Below are positions 16,183 through 24,119 of a DNA stretch of 32,795 nucleotides, one piece after another. The stretch lies in the NCBI GenBank assembly GCA_029934265.1, contig JAOZMN010000001.1, positions 1 to 32,795 on the forward strand, written 5' to 3'. A program made the position numbers and the translations under genes. Position 1 is the stretch's first letter; every line of letters starts with the position of its first letter. The notes beneath the pieces were generated by a model. The model was not told the origin of the DNA and made no database searches. It was given only the letters and a program-made list of their open reading frames with translations. Origin of the DNA: Bacteroidales bacterium. Lineage in GTDB: Bacteria; Bacteroidota; Bacteroidia; Bacteroidales; JAADGE01.

Positions 16183-16773
16183 TTAGATTGTTATACTTTT
16201 ATTAATTTGTTCAATTATGTCATCTCTTACTATTTTTAATCTTTTCTTACTGTTAGTTTCACTTCCTTCTGGTAATTCATTATTTTTTATACTGTTTAAA
16301 CCTTGTGGTCCTAAATGTCTTCTTATTCTAATAAATTTAGCATTAATACTTAATTTTTCTTCAATAAGCCCAGCTTTATTTCCAAAAAGTATTACATATT
16401 GGTTAATATCTTTGAGTTCATTATATAATCGTTTAATATTACCACGAGCTTCAATGTCTTTATTGCTTGCTTCACTTTTGTTATCTCTATCTCTATATAA
16501 AGGTTTCGGATAAGCATTTGTTATTCTATACTTATACCTGTTAATTCTAAGCTTGTTCTCTTGACTTATATTAGGACTTTCAGGAAAAAGTTTATTTTTG
16601 GGACTTTCTAATAATTTGATTAATTCTTCCAAGTTTGCTCCAGTATCACCGACAACAGGCTTGTTATCTCCATTATACAATTCGAGTCTTCCGGGTGCAC
16701 TAAATACAAAAGCGACTTCCTTGTATTCACCCTCATTGTAATAACAGCAATTTTTTCTTATTGGTTCTTTCAT
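16183..16773 (-). CDS. uracil-DNA-glycosylase-superfamily-like protein
   Basis: The chosen ATG overlaps the TGA of the upstream gene (ATGA), giving 196 residues and translational coupling; an ATG nine codons upstream is possible. The order of motifs resembles family 4/5 uracil-DNA glycosylases: FVFSAPGRLELYNGDNKPVV followed by GDTGANLEEL (about 23-51; compare GEAPG...G.PFVG.AG), YRITNAYPKP (about 82-91), VILFGNKAGL (about 127-136) and a C-terminal histidine motif RRHLGPQGLN (about 151-160). The iron-sulfur cysteines of family 4 are not evident, though a CC pair lies at 9-10. Catalysis is unproven. The position between carA and carB and scarce CCGG tetranucleotides compared with carA suggest acquisition. 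A DNA-repair or defence role is inference. Confidence 0.6.
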   Translation of the reverse strand: MKEPIRKNCCYYNEGEYKEVAFVFSAPGRLELYNGDNKPVVGDTGANLEELIKLLESPKNKLFPESPNISQENKLRINRYKYRITNAYPKPLYRDRDNKSEASNKDIEARGNIKRLYNELKDINQYVILFGNKAGLIEEKLSINAKFIRIRRHLGPQGLNSIKNNELPEGSETNSKKRLKIVRDDIIEQINKSITI

Positions 16774-17225
16774 AATACTTGATTTAATTTTATATTCCAT
16801 TCTGTTAGTTCAAATCCATATTTATTAAATAAATTTAATTCTACAGGTGTTAATAAAATAATAATTTCTCTGTATGTAGCCATAAATATTTTTTTATTAT
16901 CAGCTTGAATAATAAAAGCAGGACAAGTAAATTCATTTATCAATGTATCTTTCCAGTCTTTTTCAATAATATTGTAGATGTAGTCATTAAATTTATAATG
17001 ATAACACAAATACATTTCTTTTTCAGTTACTAAGAATGGTTTTTGAGATATAGATGTTTTATAGGATTTTATATTTCCAAAAATGGAATTGTCAAATGTT
17101 GATTTTGTTATATCTATTTCTCTTGTTGGTATCATATCGACTACGATTATTTCATCACCTGTGTTTTTAATATAGGCAATAAACATATTCCAAACTTTTT
17201 CAATATCTAAGCCGGAAAAAAACAA
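16770..17225 (-). CDS. unknown protein, first gene of the carA-carB insert
   Basis: I do not recognise this protein. The 151-residue frame starts at a TTG 26 bp after the carA stop; an internal ATG at codon 14 (17186) is an alternative start. It is soluble by appearance, with no signal peptide or membrane segment, mixed alpha/beta in character, with hydrophobic strands such as IIVVDMIP and AFIIQAD and two scattered cysteines. Its stop codon overlaps the start of the UDG-like gene by the ATGA arrangement, so the two are made together and probably act together. Insertion into the carAB operon implies it uses the pyrimidine operon promoter. Confidence 0.55.
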   Translation of the reverse strand: MFFSGLDIEKVWNMFIAYIKNTGDEIIVVDMIPTREIDITKSTFDNSIFGNIKSYKTSISQKPFLVTEKEMYLCYHYKFNDYIYNIIEKDWKDTLINEFTCPAFIIQADNKKIFMATYREIIILLTPVELNLFNKYGFELTEWNIKLNQVL

Positions 17226-17251
17226 ATTTTCTGATATGTAATATTTTTTAT

Positions 17252-18337
17252 TTATTTTTTATTTTTTTCTACCATTTCAATAAAATCATCAAACAAAAAC
17301 ATTGTATCTGTCGGACCTCCGGTTGCTTCGGGGTGAAATTGTGTTGAAAAAAACGGTTTTGTTTTATGTTTCATTCCTTCGTTTGTATCATCGTTCAGAT
17401 TTACAAACAACGGTTGCCAATCTTCGGAAAGTGTATCGTTGTCGATAGCAAAACCGTGGTTTTGAGAACTGATATACGCTTTATTCGTATTGCAAAGCAA
17501 AACCGGCTGATTATGACTTCGATGTCCGTATTTAAGTTTGTAGCTTTTTGCTCCCGAAGCCAATGCCATAAGCTGATTGCCAAGACAAATTCCGAAAATA
17601 GGTGTATCTTTTTCTATCACTTTCGATAAATTATTTATGGTTGCTTCGCATTTTACAGGGTCGCCGGGACCGTTGGTTATAAAAAGTCCGTCATATTCTT
17701 CTTTTGTAAAATCATAATCCCAGGGAACACGTATTACTGTTGAATTTCTTGCAGTTAATTCTCTTATAATGTTGTTCTTAACACCACAATCGACAAGCAT
17801 TATTTTATTTTTGCCTGTTCCGTAAGTTATAATTTCTTTTGTGCTGACTTGTGCTACAAGATTATCTTTATTAGGGTCATAAAAATCGGTATCCTGTTCG
17901 TTTACAATGATTTTGCCAAGCATTGTACCTTTTTCACGCAGTATTTTTGTTAAAGCTCTTGTATCTATAGCATAAATTCCGGGTATTTTGTTGGTTTTAA
18001 GCCAATTATCAAGACTTTCATTTGCGTTCCAATGGCTGTATTCATACGAATAGTCGGAAATAACCAAGCCTGATATTTGTATTTTATCGGATTCAAAATC
18101 GGTAAGAAGTTTATCTTCTGTTTTTTTCTTGGGAATACCGTAGTTGCCTATAAGCGGATAAGTCGCCACAAGTATCTGACCTTTATAAGAGGGGTCTGTA
18201 AGACTTTCCGGATAGCCTGTCATTGCGGTATTAAATACAACTTCGCCGGCGGAGCTTCCTGCATATCCAAATGATTTTCCCTTTAAAATAGTTCCGTCTT
18301 CAAGGACTAATTTTGCTGTTTTATTCATGCTTTTCAT
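17252..18337 (-). CDS. carA: carbamoyl-phosphate synthase small subunit (glutaminase)
   Basis: CarA hydrolyses glutamine and channels ammonia to CarB. The 361-residue protein has the N-terminal CPSase domain (KLVLEDGTILKGKSFG, VVFNTAMTGYPESLTDPSY) and a C-terminal class I amidotransferase domain with GLFITNGPGDP, the nucleophile motif FGICLGNQLMALA and the catalytic histidine/glutamate QFHPEATGGPTD. The start is either the ATG at 18337 or the one three codons in at 18328; the latter fits better with the nearby promoter-like motif. Two unrelated genes stand between it and carB on the same strand. Two near-identical 14-bp palindromes lie upstream. Confidence 0.96.
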   Translation of the reverse strand: MKSMNKTAKLVLEDGTILKGKSFGYAGSSAGEVVFNTAMTGYPESLTDPSYKGQILVATYPLIGNYGIPKKKTEDKLLTDFESDKIQISGLVISDYSYEYSHWNANESLDNWLKTNKIPGIYAIDTRALTKILREKGTMLGKIIVNEQDTDFYDPNKDNLVAQVSTKEIITYGTGKNKIMLVDCGVKNNIIRELTARNSTVIRVPWDYDFTKEEYDGLFITNGPGDPVKCEATINNLSKVIEKDTPIFGICLGNQLMALASGAKSYKLKYGHRSHNQPVLLCNTNKAYISSQNHGFAIDNDTLSEDWQPLFVNLNDDTNEGMKHKTKPFFSTQFHPEATGGPTDTMFLFDDFIEMVEKNKK

Positions 18338-18345
18338 TTTTTCTG

Positions 18346-18353
18346 CAAAGATA
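18346..18353 (-). promoter_or_regulatory. putative -7 promoter element of carA
   Basis: On the minus strand TATCTTTG fits TAnnTTTG and lies just upstream of the carA start, implying a very short leader or use of the ATG at 18328. No convincing -33 element is seen at the usual spacing. Confidence 0.3.
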
Positions 18354-18392
18354 AAAATAACAATGAATAAAATGAATATCTTTTAAAATTTA

Positions 18393-18406
18393 TGTATAAT
18401 TATTCA
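18393..18406. promoter_or_regulatory. near-palindrome TGTATAATTATTCA upstream of carA
   Basis: This 14-mer differs by one base from the perfect palindrome at 18504-18517. It lies about 40 bp upstream of the carA -7-like motif. A dimeric regulator could bind both sites; no family is assigned. Confidence 0.35.
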
Positions 18407-18503
18407 AAAAATATATAAATACATGGTTGGCTTATTTATAACTTCACAACCTAACAGACTGTAATCACTGACAAATAATAAAATTATCACAACACCGACA
18501 CTA

Positions 18504-18517
18504 TGTATAATTATACA
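18504..18517. promoter_or_regulatory. perfect 14-bp palindrome TGTATAATTATACA
   Basis: This is self-complementary over 14 bp, 111 bp from the similar site at 18393. A wider inverted repeat GACTGTA...TACAGTC surrounds part of it (about 18466-18472 and 18513-18519). It is in the divergent region between carA and the sulfur cluster and could serve either. AT-rich palindromes arise by chance fairly often, so this is tentative. Confidence 0.35.
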
Positions 18518-18556
18518 GTCATTTTACCTGTATCAAAAAAATATTATACTTTGTAT

Positions 18557-18687
18557 GAGTTCAGTCTAAAAAGTAGATTTTCTCGAAATCAGACCCTTAG
18601 GGTTTTAAGTAATAAGCTATAAATCAAATATTTAGATTTGTTAAATTTTATTAAATCAAACCCTAAGGGTCTTTTTATACCGAACTC
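18557..18687 (+). mobile_element. 131-bp MITE-like element, copy 6
   Basis: The termini are GAGTTCAGTCTAAAAAG and CTTTTTATACCGAACTC. Perfect 6-bp direct repeats TTGTAT lie at 18551-18556 and 18688-18693, the same target sequence as copy 4. Both internal stem motifs are intact. It sits in the divergent gap between carA and the molybdopterin oxidoreductase gene. Confidence 0.95.
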
Positions 18688-18693
18688 TTGTAT

Positions 18694-19112
18694 TAAATTT
18701 CAATACAATCCTATGAAAACAAAATCACAAATCGACAGTCAAAAATAGCAAATCACTTGTACTGATTTATTATTTTTCAATAAATCTACAAATCTAAATA
18801 TGTTGTATAATATGTTTATTTATTTCAATATTATAAAACGCTAAATTACAGCACATAGGAACGTAAGCATTAGACCCAAATCACGAATTATGACTCAAAT
18901 CATTAAAAGATGTGCTATAGAACACACATCTATATTTTTAAATATTCTATTTTTGTGAAATAGTATTGCAAATTAGAGTCTGATATATAAATATTTATAT
19001 ATTTAGTTTTTTTACCTTAAAATATGTCAAAAATCTTAATTACGGAAGTTGCAATATTAAATGTGTAAAAGTATTATAAAAAGGTCAGTTAAGCCAAATT
19101 AATAATGATAAG
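18694..19112. other. leader region of the sulfur cluster, no gene seen
   Basis: This 419-bp stretch has no open frame worth calling. TATTTTTG at 18948-18955 fits the -7 consensus TAnnTTTG but lacks a -33 partner. ATGTGTAAAAGTATTATAAA at 19061-19080, followed by AAGGTCAGTTAA, resembles the tail of the R2 repeats (compare 23229-23257), so part of the leader may be a decayed R2 copy. Confidence 0.4.
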
Positions 19113-21362
19113 ATGAAAACCAACAGACGAGAATTTATTAAAATATCATCAATGGGAATGGGAGCTTTAGCCTTAGCAACAACACCTGTTCTTGGTTGGG
19201 TACCCGGTTTTTTAAAAGATGACTACACAAATCCGGACGATTCAAAAGCAAAGCGTTATGCAAACTATTGTGAAGTATGCTTTTGGAATTGTGCAGGTTG
19301 GGTATATACCGATGAAAAAGATAAAATTTGGAAAATAATCGGTAACGAAGACGACCCTCACAGCAACGGACGTTTTTGCCCTCGAGGAACCGGCGGAGTG
19401 GGAATGTATAACGACAACGACCGACTTAAAACTCCGCTTAAACGTGTAACAGACGAATCCGGCAAACAAACTTTCGTTAAAATTTCTTGGGAAGAAGCAT
19501 TTGATACCATTGCAGAAAAAATGACCGAAATTAAAGATAATTACGGTTCTGAAAGTTTTGCATTATTCAAACACGGTTCAAGCGGTAAACATTTTGCACA
19601 ACTATTAAAGGCTTACGGTTCCAAAAACATTGCAGCTCCGGCTTATGCTCAATGTAAAGGTCCCAGAGAAGAAGCATTTAAAGTTACATTCGGGCACCCG
19701 CTTCACTCACCCGAACCTCTCGACATCAGAGATACAAAATGTTTAGTACTTATAGGCTCTCATCTTGGCGAAAATATGCACAACGGACAAGTTCAAGAAA
19801 TGTCCGAAGCTATTGGGAAAGGTGTAAATATTATTACGGTTGACCCTCGTTTTTCAACTGTTGCAAGCAAATCTAAATTTTGGTTACCGATAAAACCGGC
19901 AACTGACCTTGCATTATTATTGGCTTGGATACACGTAATAATAAATGAAGAAATATACGACCAAAAATATGTCGAAAAATATACTTTCGGATTAGAATCG
20001 CTGAAAAAACACGTTGAAAATTACACTCCGGAATGGGCTGCGGGAATTACAACGCTTTCGGCACAAGACATAAGAGATACTGCCAAAGAAATGGCAAACG
20101 CTTCTCCGGCAGTAATAGTACATCCGGGACGACACGTTACTTGGTACGGAGATGACACCCAACGTTTGAGAGCCGTTGCAATACTTAACGCTTTACTTGG
20201 TTCGTGGGGACGAAGAGGCGGATTTTTCATGCCGGAAAAAGCAAAATTACCTAAATATCCCGAACCCAAAGCTCCAAAACCAAAATGGTCTTGGAGAGAC
20301 ATTTCTCCCGGTAAATATCCACTTGCAGGAACCGGTGTTACAAACTTATTAATAGACGCTTCGCACCCGGATTACGAAGGAGACCATAAAATAAAAGCAT
20401 GGTTTATAGCCGGAACAAATTTAATCGCAAGTATTCCGGATATAAAAAGAACACTTGATGCTCTTAATAATCAAGAATTTGTAGTAGTCGTAGATACAAT
20501 GCCGGCTGAAATAACCGGTTATGCAGATATAGTTCTGCCGGAATGTACATATCTTGAAAGATATGACAGTCCGAGACTTGCACAACACAGAGAGCCGAAT
20601 ATTGCTCTTCGAGTTCCTGCCGCCGAACCACGATTTGATTCAAAACCGGGCTGGTGGATATGCAAAGAAATTGCAACAAGAATAGGAAAAGGAGACTTTT
20701 TCGATTATAAAGACTTTTCGGAAGTTATCGACTGGCAACTCAAACAAGTAGGCACATCTCTTGAAGAGATGAAAAAAATCGGAGTTAAAAAATTAAACAG
20801 AAAATATGACGATTTATATTTCCTTGAAGATGAAGAAATAGAATTTCATACAAATACAGGAAAAATAGAATTGTATTCAACAACAATGGAAGCAAACGGT
20901 TTCGACCCGATGCCAAAATATACAGCACATCAAGAATCTTCGGAAGGATTTTACAGATTGATATACGGAAGGACGCCGGCTCATACTTTCAGCAGAACAA
21001 CCAACAACCCTAACTTAACAGCACTTAAAGCCGAAAACGATTTATGGGTAAATCCGAAAGTTGCATCGGAATGGGGTTTTAAAAACGGACAAAAACTTTG
21101 GTTACAAAATCATCAAGGTAAAGTTTCCGAGTTTCCGATAAAAATCAGAATAACCGAAAGAATACGTTGGGACTCAGTATTTACCGCTCACGGTTTCGGA
21201 CGAACCGACAAAAGACTCACAAGAGGATACGGGCGAGGAATAAGTGATTCGGAAATGGTATCCGATGTAAAAATAGATAAGGAAACAGGAAGTACGGGAA
21301 TGAGAAATAATTTTGTTACATTTCTGACAGAAAAACCGAATACAGCAAAAAAAGAAAGCTAA
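19113..21362 (+). CDS. Tat-exported molybdopterin oxidoreductase, PsrA/PhsA type
   Basis: This is the catalytic subunit of a periplasmic reductase of the DMSO-reductase superfamily, 749 residues. The twin-arginine signal NRREFIKISSMGMGALAL directs folded export. The N-terminal 4Fe-4S site is C53-x2-C56-x3-C60-x28-C89, with the conserved K69/K71 region after it. C181 in AYAQCKGPREE is the likely molybdenum ligand. WFIAGTNLIASIPD and the C-terminal dinucleotide-binding segment GRTPAHTFSRTTNNPNL follow. Subunit order (A, ferredoxin B, NrfD C) and the sulfur genes downstream favour polysulfide, thiosulfate or tetrathionate as substrate; sulfur oxidation in the reverse direction is possible. The stop codon is the first triplet of R2-a. 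Confidence 0.9.
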   Translation: MKTNRREFIKISSMGMGALALATTPVLGWVPGFLKDDYTNPDDSKAKRYANYCEVCFWNCAGWVYTDEKDKIWKIIGNEDDPHSNGRFCPRGTGGVGMYNDNDRLKTPLKRVTDESGKQTFVKISWEEAFDTIAEKMTEIKDNYGSESFALFKHGSSGKHFAQLLKAYGSKNIAAPAYAQCKGPREEAFKVTFGHPLHSPEPLDIRDTKCLVLIGSHLGENMHNGQVQEMSEAIGKGVNIITVDPRFSTVASKSKFWLPIKPATDLALLLAWIHVIINEEIYDQKYVEKYTFGLESLKKHVENYTPEWAAGITTLSAQDIRDTAKEMANASPAVIVHPGRHVTWYGDDTQRLRAVAILNALLGSWGRRGGFFMPEKAKLPKYPEPKAPKPKWSWRDISPGKYPLAGTGVTNLLIDASHPDYEGDHKIKAWFIAGTNLIASIPDIKRTLDALNNQEFVVVVDTMPAEITGYADIVLPECTYLERYDSPRLAQHREPNIALRVPAAEPRFDSKPGWWICKEIATRIGKGDFFDYKDFSEVIDWQLKQVGTSLEEMKKIGVKKLNRKYDDLYFLEDEEIEFHTNTGKIELYSTTMEANGFDPMPKYTAHQESSEGFYRLIYGRTPAHTFSRTTNNPNLTALKAENDLWVNPKVASEWGFKNGQKLWLQNHQGKVSEFPIKIRITERIRWDSVFTAHGFGRTDKRLTRGYGRGISDSEMVSDVKIDKETGSTGMRNNFVTFLTEKPNTAKKES

Positions 21363-21447
21363 GGTCTTCGACCTGTTTAATATTGCTTACACACTCGTGC
21401 AAATATTTATAAATAAGTAAATGTATATTTTTTTTGTAAGAGTACTT
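21360..21447 (+). repeat. R2 inter-ORF repeat, copy a
   Basis: This begins at the oxidoreductase TAA stop with TAAGGTCTTCGACCTG, identical over 16 bases to copy b on the other strand at 1351, and carries AAATAAGTAAATGT also shared with copy b. It ends TTTTTTGTAAGAGTACTT. It occupies most of the spacer before the ferredoxin gene. Confidence 0.75.
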
Positions 21448-21513
21448 TTTCAAAAATTCCTTAAAGTGAATTAAAAAAAAGCAGAAGTCGATTAATTCAA
21501 AATTTAGAATAAT

Positions 21514-22047
21514 ATGAGATACGGAATGGCAATAGATACAAGAAAATGCGTTGGTTGTGCAGACTGCGTAGTGGCTTGTCAGACTGAAAACAATATACCC
21601 ATAGGCTACACCAGAGATTGGATAGCGGAACTTAATGAAGGCACATATCCGAATCTTCATCTCGAAATACGCTCCGAACGATGTAACCATTGCGAAAACA
21701 CCCCTTGTGTACGAACCTGCCCTACCGGAGCAAGTCATATCATTTTGGGAGGTATAGTAAAAGTTACACATGAAGAATGTATCGGTTGCGGGGCGTGTAT
21801 TCAGTCATGTCCTTACGATGCCAGATATATGCACCCCGATGGTTATGTCGATAAATGTACATTCTGCGACCACAGAGTTGCAAACGGACAAGAACCGGCC
21901 TGCGTATCGGTCTGCCCGACACATTGTATGTATTTCGGTGATTTAGACGACCCAAACAGTGAAGTCTCAAAAGTTGTTGCTGCAAATAAAATAAAAACTC
22001 TGGCTCCGGAAGCCGGAACAAAACCTCAAATTTTTTATTTGGTATAA
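21514..22047 (+). CDS. four-cluster ferredoxin subunit, PsrB/PhsB type
   Basis: The 177-residue electron-transfer subunit carries sixteen cysteines in four 4Fe-4S motifs: CVGCADCVVAC (12-22), CNHCENTPCVRTCP, CIGCGACIQSCP and CTFCDHRVANGQEPACVSVC. It has no signal peptide, as is normal for subunits exported by hitch-hiking on the Tat signal of the catalytic partner. It would pass electrons between the molybdopterin subunit and the quinone-reactive membrane subunit encoded 88 bp downstream. The length is close to that of PsrB. The assignment to the complex is based on gene order and family. Confidence 0.93.
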   Translation: MRYGMAIDTRKCVGCADCVVACQTENNIPIGYTRDWIAELNEGTYPNLHLEIRSERCNHCENTPCVRTCPTGASHIILGGIVKVTHEECIGCGACIQSCPYDARYMHPDGYVDKCTFCDHRVANGQEPACVSVCPTHCMYFGDLDDPNSEVSKVVAANKIKTLAPEAGTKPQIFYLV

Positions 22048-22135
22048 GCACAAGAACTTACGAAATTTTATATTTTTTCGATTTAATAAAAACATTTCGG
22101 CGTAAGCCGGTTATCAATTATCAATTTATATCGTT

Positions 22136-23155
22136 ATGAGAGAAGAATTAATAACAAGTGGCAGAATGAACTTGAATATCGACCCTGTTTTGCACATTTG
22201 GCACTGGCAAATCCCTGTATATTTATTTCTTGGCGGTCTTGCGGCAGGTTTACTTTTTTTTGCGGCATACTATACAATAATAGGAAAAGAAAAAAAATTC
22301 ACTACAGCCGTAAAATTTGCTCCGGTATTAGCTCCGGTAGCAATTATTCTCGGACTTATAGCACTTTTACTCGACCTTAAACACCCTGCGTATTTCTGGC
22401 AACTATATACAACAGTGCATTTAGAATCTCCGATGTCATGGGGTGCTTGGGTACTAATGTTTATAATGCCTATATCTATGTTGTGGGTAGCTTCTTATTT
22501 TAAAGAAATTTTCCCTAAATTCGATATAAACCAAAATATCGTAGGGAAAATGCTGAAAAAAGTAATCGTTAAAAATGACAATAAAGAAGGTGCAAACTGG
22601 GACTGGAAATTTGAAATTATACGAAAATTTGAAATTAATTTCATCAAAAACAGAAAACCGGTAGCATGGGTAATGCTTATTCTTGCAGTAATTCTCGGAG
22701 TTTATACCGGAATATTACTTTCGGCATTTAATGCACGACCGTTATGGAACTCTTCAATACTCGGACCATTATTTTTAACTTCCGGACTTTCAACTGCGGC
22801 GGCAACAATTATGTGGATGTCCGATAATCACGAAGAAAAACGTACTTTCAGCAAAATAGATTTAATGCTTATTGTAATTGAACTGTTTTTAATAACACAC
22901 TTATTTATGGGATTCTTAGCAGGTTCAGAAGCAAAAGTACAAGCCGCTCAATATTTTCTCGGAGGTGAATTTACCGTTACTTTTTGGATAAATGTTGTAA
23001 TTATCGGTTTGATAGTTCCTGCAATACTTGAAACACTTGAACTTTTAAAATTCAAATTACCGGTAATGGTACCTGCTGCAATGATATTATGGGGTGGCAT
23101 GATATTCCGCTTTATAATGGTAGAAGCCGGACAAGTAACTCGTTTTCTATATTAA
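22136..23155 (+). CDS. NrfD/PsrC-type quinone-reactive membrane subunit
   Basis: The 339-residue membrane protein anchors the complex and exchanges electrons with menaquinone. About eight membrane segments are visible, beginning HWQIPVYLFLGGLAAGLLFF (about 22-45), then a helix ending LLDLKHP, PMSWGAWVLMFIMPISMLWV, and after a charged cytoplasmic loop (about 130-175) PVAWVMLILAVILGVYTGIL, the GPLFLTSGLSTAAA segment and three more. The opening helix and LDL(K/G)(H/R)P motif are typical of NrfD proteins. Its stop codon TAA starts R2-c. The quinone specificity cannot be read from sequence. Confidence 0.9.
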   Translation: MREELITSGRMNLNIDPVLHIWHWQIPVYLFLGGLAAGLLFFAAYYTIIGKEKKFTTAVKFAPVLAPVAIILGLIALLLDLKHPAYFWQLYTTVHLESPMSWGAWVLMFIMPISMLWVASYFKEIFPKFDINQNIVGKMLKKVIVKNDNKEGANWDWKFEIIRKFEINFIKNRKPVAWVMLILAVILGVYTGILLSAFNARPLWNSSILGPLFLTSGLSTAAATIMWMSDNHEEKRTFSKIDLMLIVIELFLITHLFMGFLAGSEAKVQAAQYFLGGEFTVTFWINVVIIGLIVPAILETLELLKFKLPVMVPAAMILWGGMIFRFIMVEAGQVTRFLY

Positions 23156-23258
23156 GGTCTTTAACCTTTTTAATAAGGCAAAGCCATGTTTATAAATCAT
23201 TAATAATTAAAAAGTTACACAAGATATAATGTGTAAAGACTTTTATAAAGGTACTTAA
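23153..23258 (+). repeat. R2 inter-ORF repeat, copy c
   Basis: This begins at the NrfD-gene stop codon with TAAGGTCTTTAACCTTTTTAA, continues with the small hairpin GGCAAAGCC and TCATTAATAATTAAAA shared with copy d, and ends ACTTTTATAAAGGTACTTAA. It spans the gap to the first YeeE/YedE gene almost completely. Confidence 0.8.
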
Positions 23259-23275
23259 TTAAAAAAAATTAACCG

Positions 23276-23794
23276 ATGGAAAATAAAAAAAAGTATATGA
23301 ATCCCTACCTTGCCGGTGTTTTACTGGGAATGTTAATTATAATTTCATTCATTTTAACTCGTGAAGGTTTGGGAGCGAGCGGTGCTTTTAAAAGAACTGC
23401 GGCAAAAATAGAACAAGCTGTAGCTCCCGGATATATCAACAATCCGGATACATATTTTCATAAATATGTCAAAAACGGGAAAGAGCCTTTAAACAACAGA
23501 TTAGTATTTATGATAATCGGCGTTTTTGTAGGGGGTTTTTTATCAGGTGCTGTTAACAGAAGACTGAAATTAAAAATTGAACATTCTCCTAAGATTACAA
23601 AAAAAACAAGAGGGATTGCTGCATTAATCGGCGGAATATTATTCGGAATAGGAGCATCGTTCGGTAGAGGTTGTACGAGCGGAGCCGGACTCGACGGAAT
23701 GGCTGTTATGGCAACTTCAGGTTTTATTGTAGTAGCGGCAATTTTCGGTGGAGGCTACTTATTTGCTTATTTTGTCAGGAAATTATGGATATAA
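23276..23794 (+). CDS. YeeE/YedE-family half transporter, first
   Basis: The 172-residue inner-membrane protein has four hydrophobic segments (about 10-30, 74-93, 112-134 and 142-167) and the sulfur-transport signature GGILFGIGASFGRGCTSG with C133. In the YeeE/TsuA family such cysteines line a path through which thiosulfate or sulfane sulfur crosses the membrane. Full-length members have two such modules; here each module is a separate gene, and the second half is encoded at 24120. The neighbouring reductase and rhodaneses support a sulfur substrate. It is separated from its partner by a 325-bp spacer filled with repeats R3-b and R2-d. Confidence 0.85.
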   Translation: MENKKKYMNPYLAGVLLGMLIIISFILTREGLGASGAFKRTAAKIEQAVAPGYINNPDTYFHKYVKNGKEPLNNRLVFMIIGVFVGGFLSGAVNRRLKLKIEHSPKITKKTRGIAALIGGILFGIGASFGRGCTSGAGLDGMAVMATSGFIVVAAIFGGGYLFAYFVRKLWI

Positions 23795-23820
23795 AAGGGA
23801 TTGATGATTTGTGATTGTAT

Positions 23821-23860
23821 ATTTATGATTTTGCTTTCGCATGATTAATAAAATTTTTAC
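23821..23860 (+). repeat. R3 40-bp dispersed repeat, copy b
   Basis: It is 38/40 identical to the segment at 3985-4024. It sits 26 bp after the first YeeE/YedE gene. Weaker relatives begin at about 26389 (ATTTATGATTCTACTTACTG) and 25427. Apart from R3-b and R2-d I see nothing in the 325-bp gap between the two transporter genes. Confidence 0.7.
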
Positions 23861-23876
23861 CGGCTAAGTCAGATTT

Positions 23877-23981
23877 TAAGGTCGTTGACCTTTTTAATAT
23901 GGCAAAGCCATATTAGAAAATCATTAATAATTAAAACGTTACACAAAGTACAATGTGGGAAAACTTTTGTAAGACTACTTA
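23877..23981 (+). repeat. R2 inter-ORF repeat, copy d
   Basis: Head TAAGGTCGTTGACCTTTTTAA forms the best hairpin of the family (AAGGTC-GTT-GACCTT, then TTT). It continues TATGGCAAAGCCATA, another perfect short hairpin, shares TCATTAATAATTAAAA with copy c and ends ACTTTTGTAAGACTACTTA. Unlike the other copies, its leading TAA is not the stop of a recognised gene. Confidence 0.78.
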
Positions 23982-24119
23982 CAATATCTTAAAGTCATAA
24001 TAGTTAATTACAAAAATACAGTATAATTTTTTTTGTAACAATGGTTAATCTAAGAGCTTAGAACCGACAAACAGATAATTATAAATTCCCGTTAAATTCG
24101 GGTTAAATAAAAAATAAAA

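Noticed and set aside
21316..21771. 151-residue minus-strand frame across R2-a and the ferredoxin gene
   Set aside because: It overlaps the cysteine motifs of the ferredoxin subunit on the other strand and runs through a repeat; no support as a gene.
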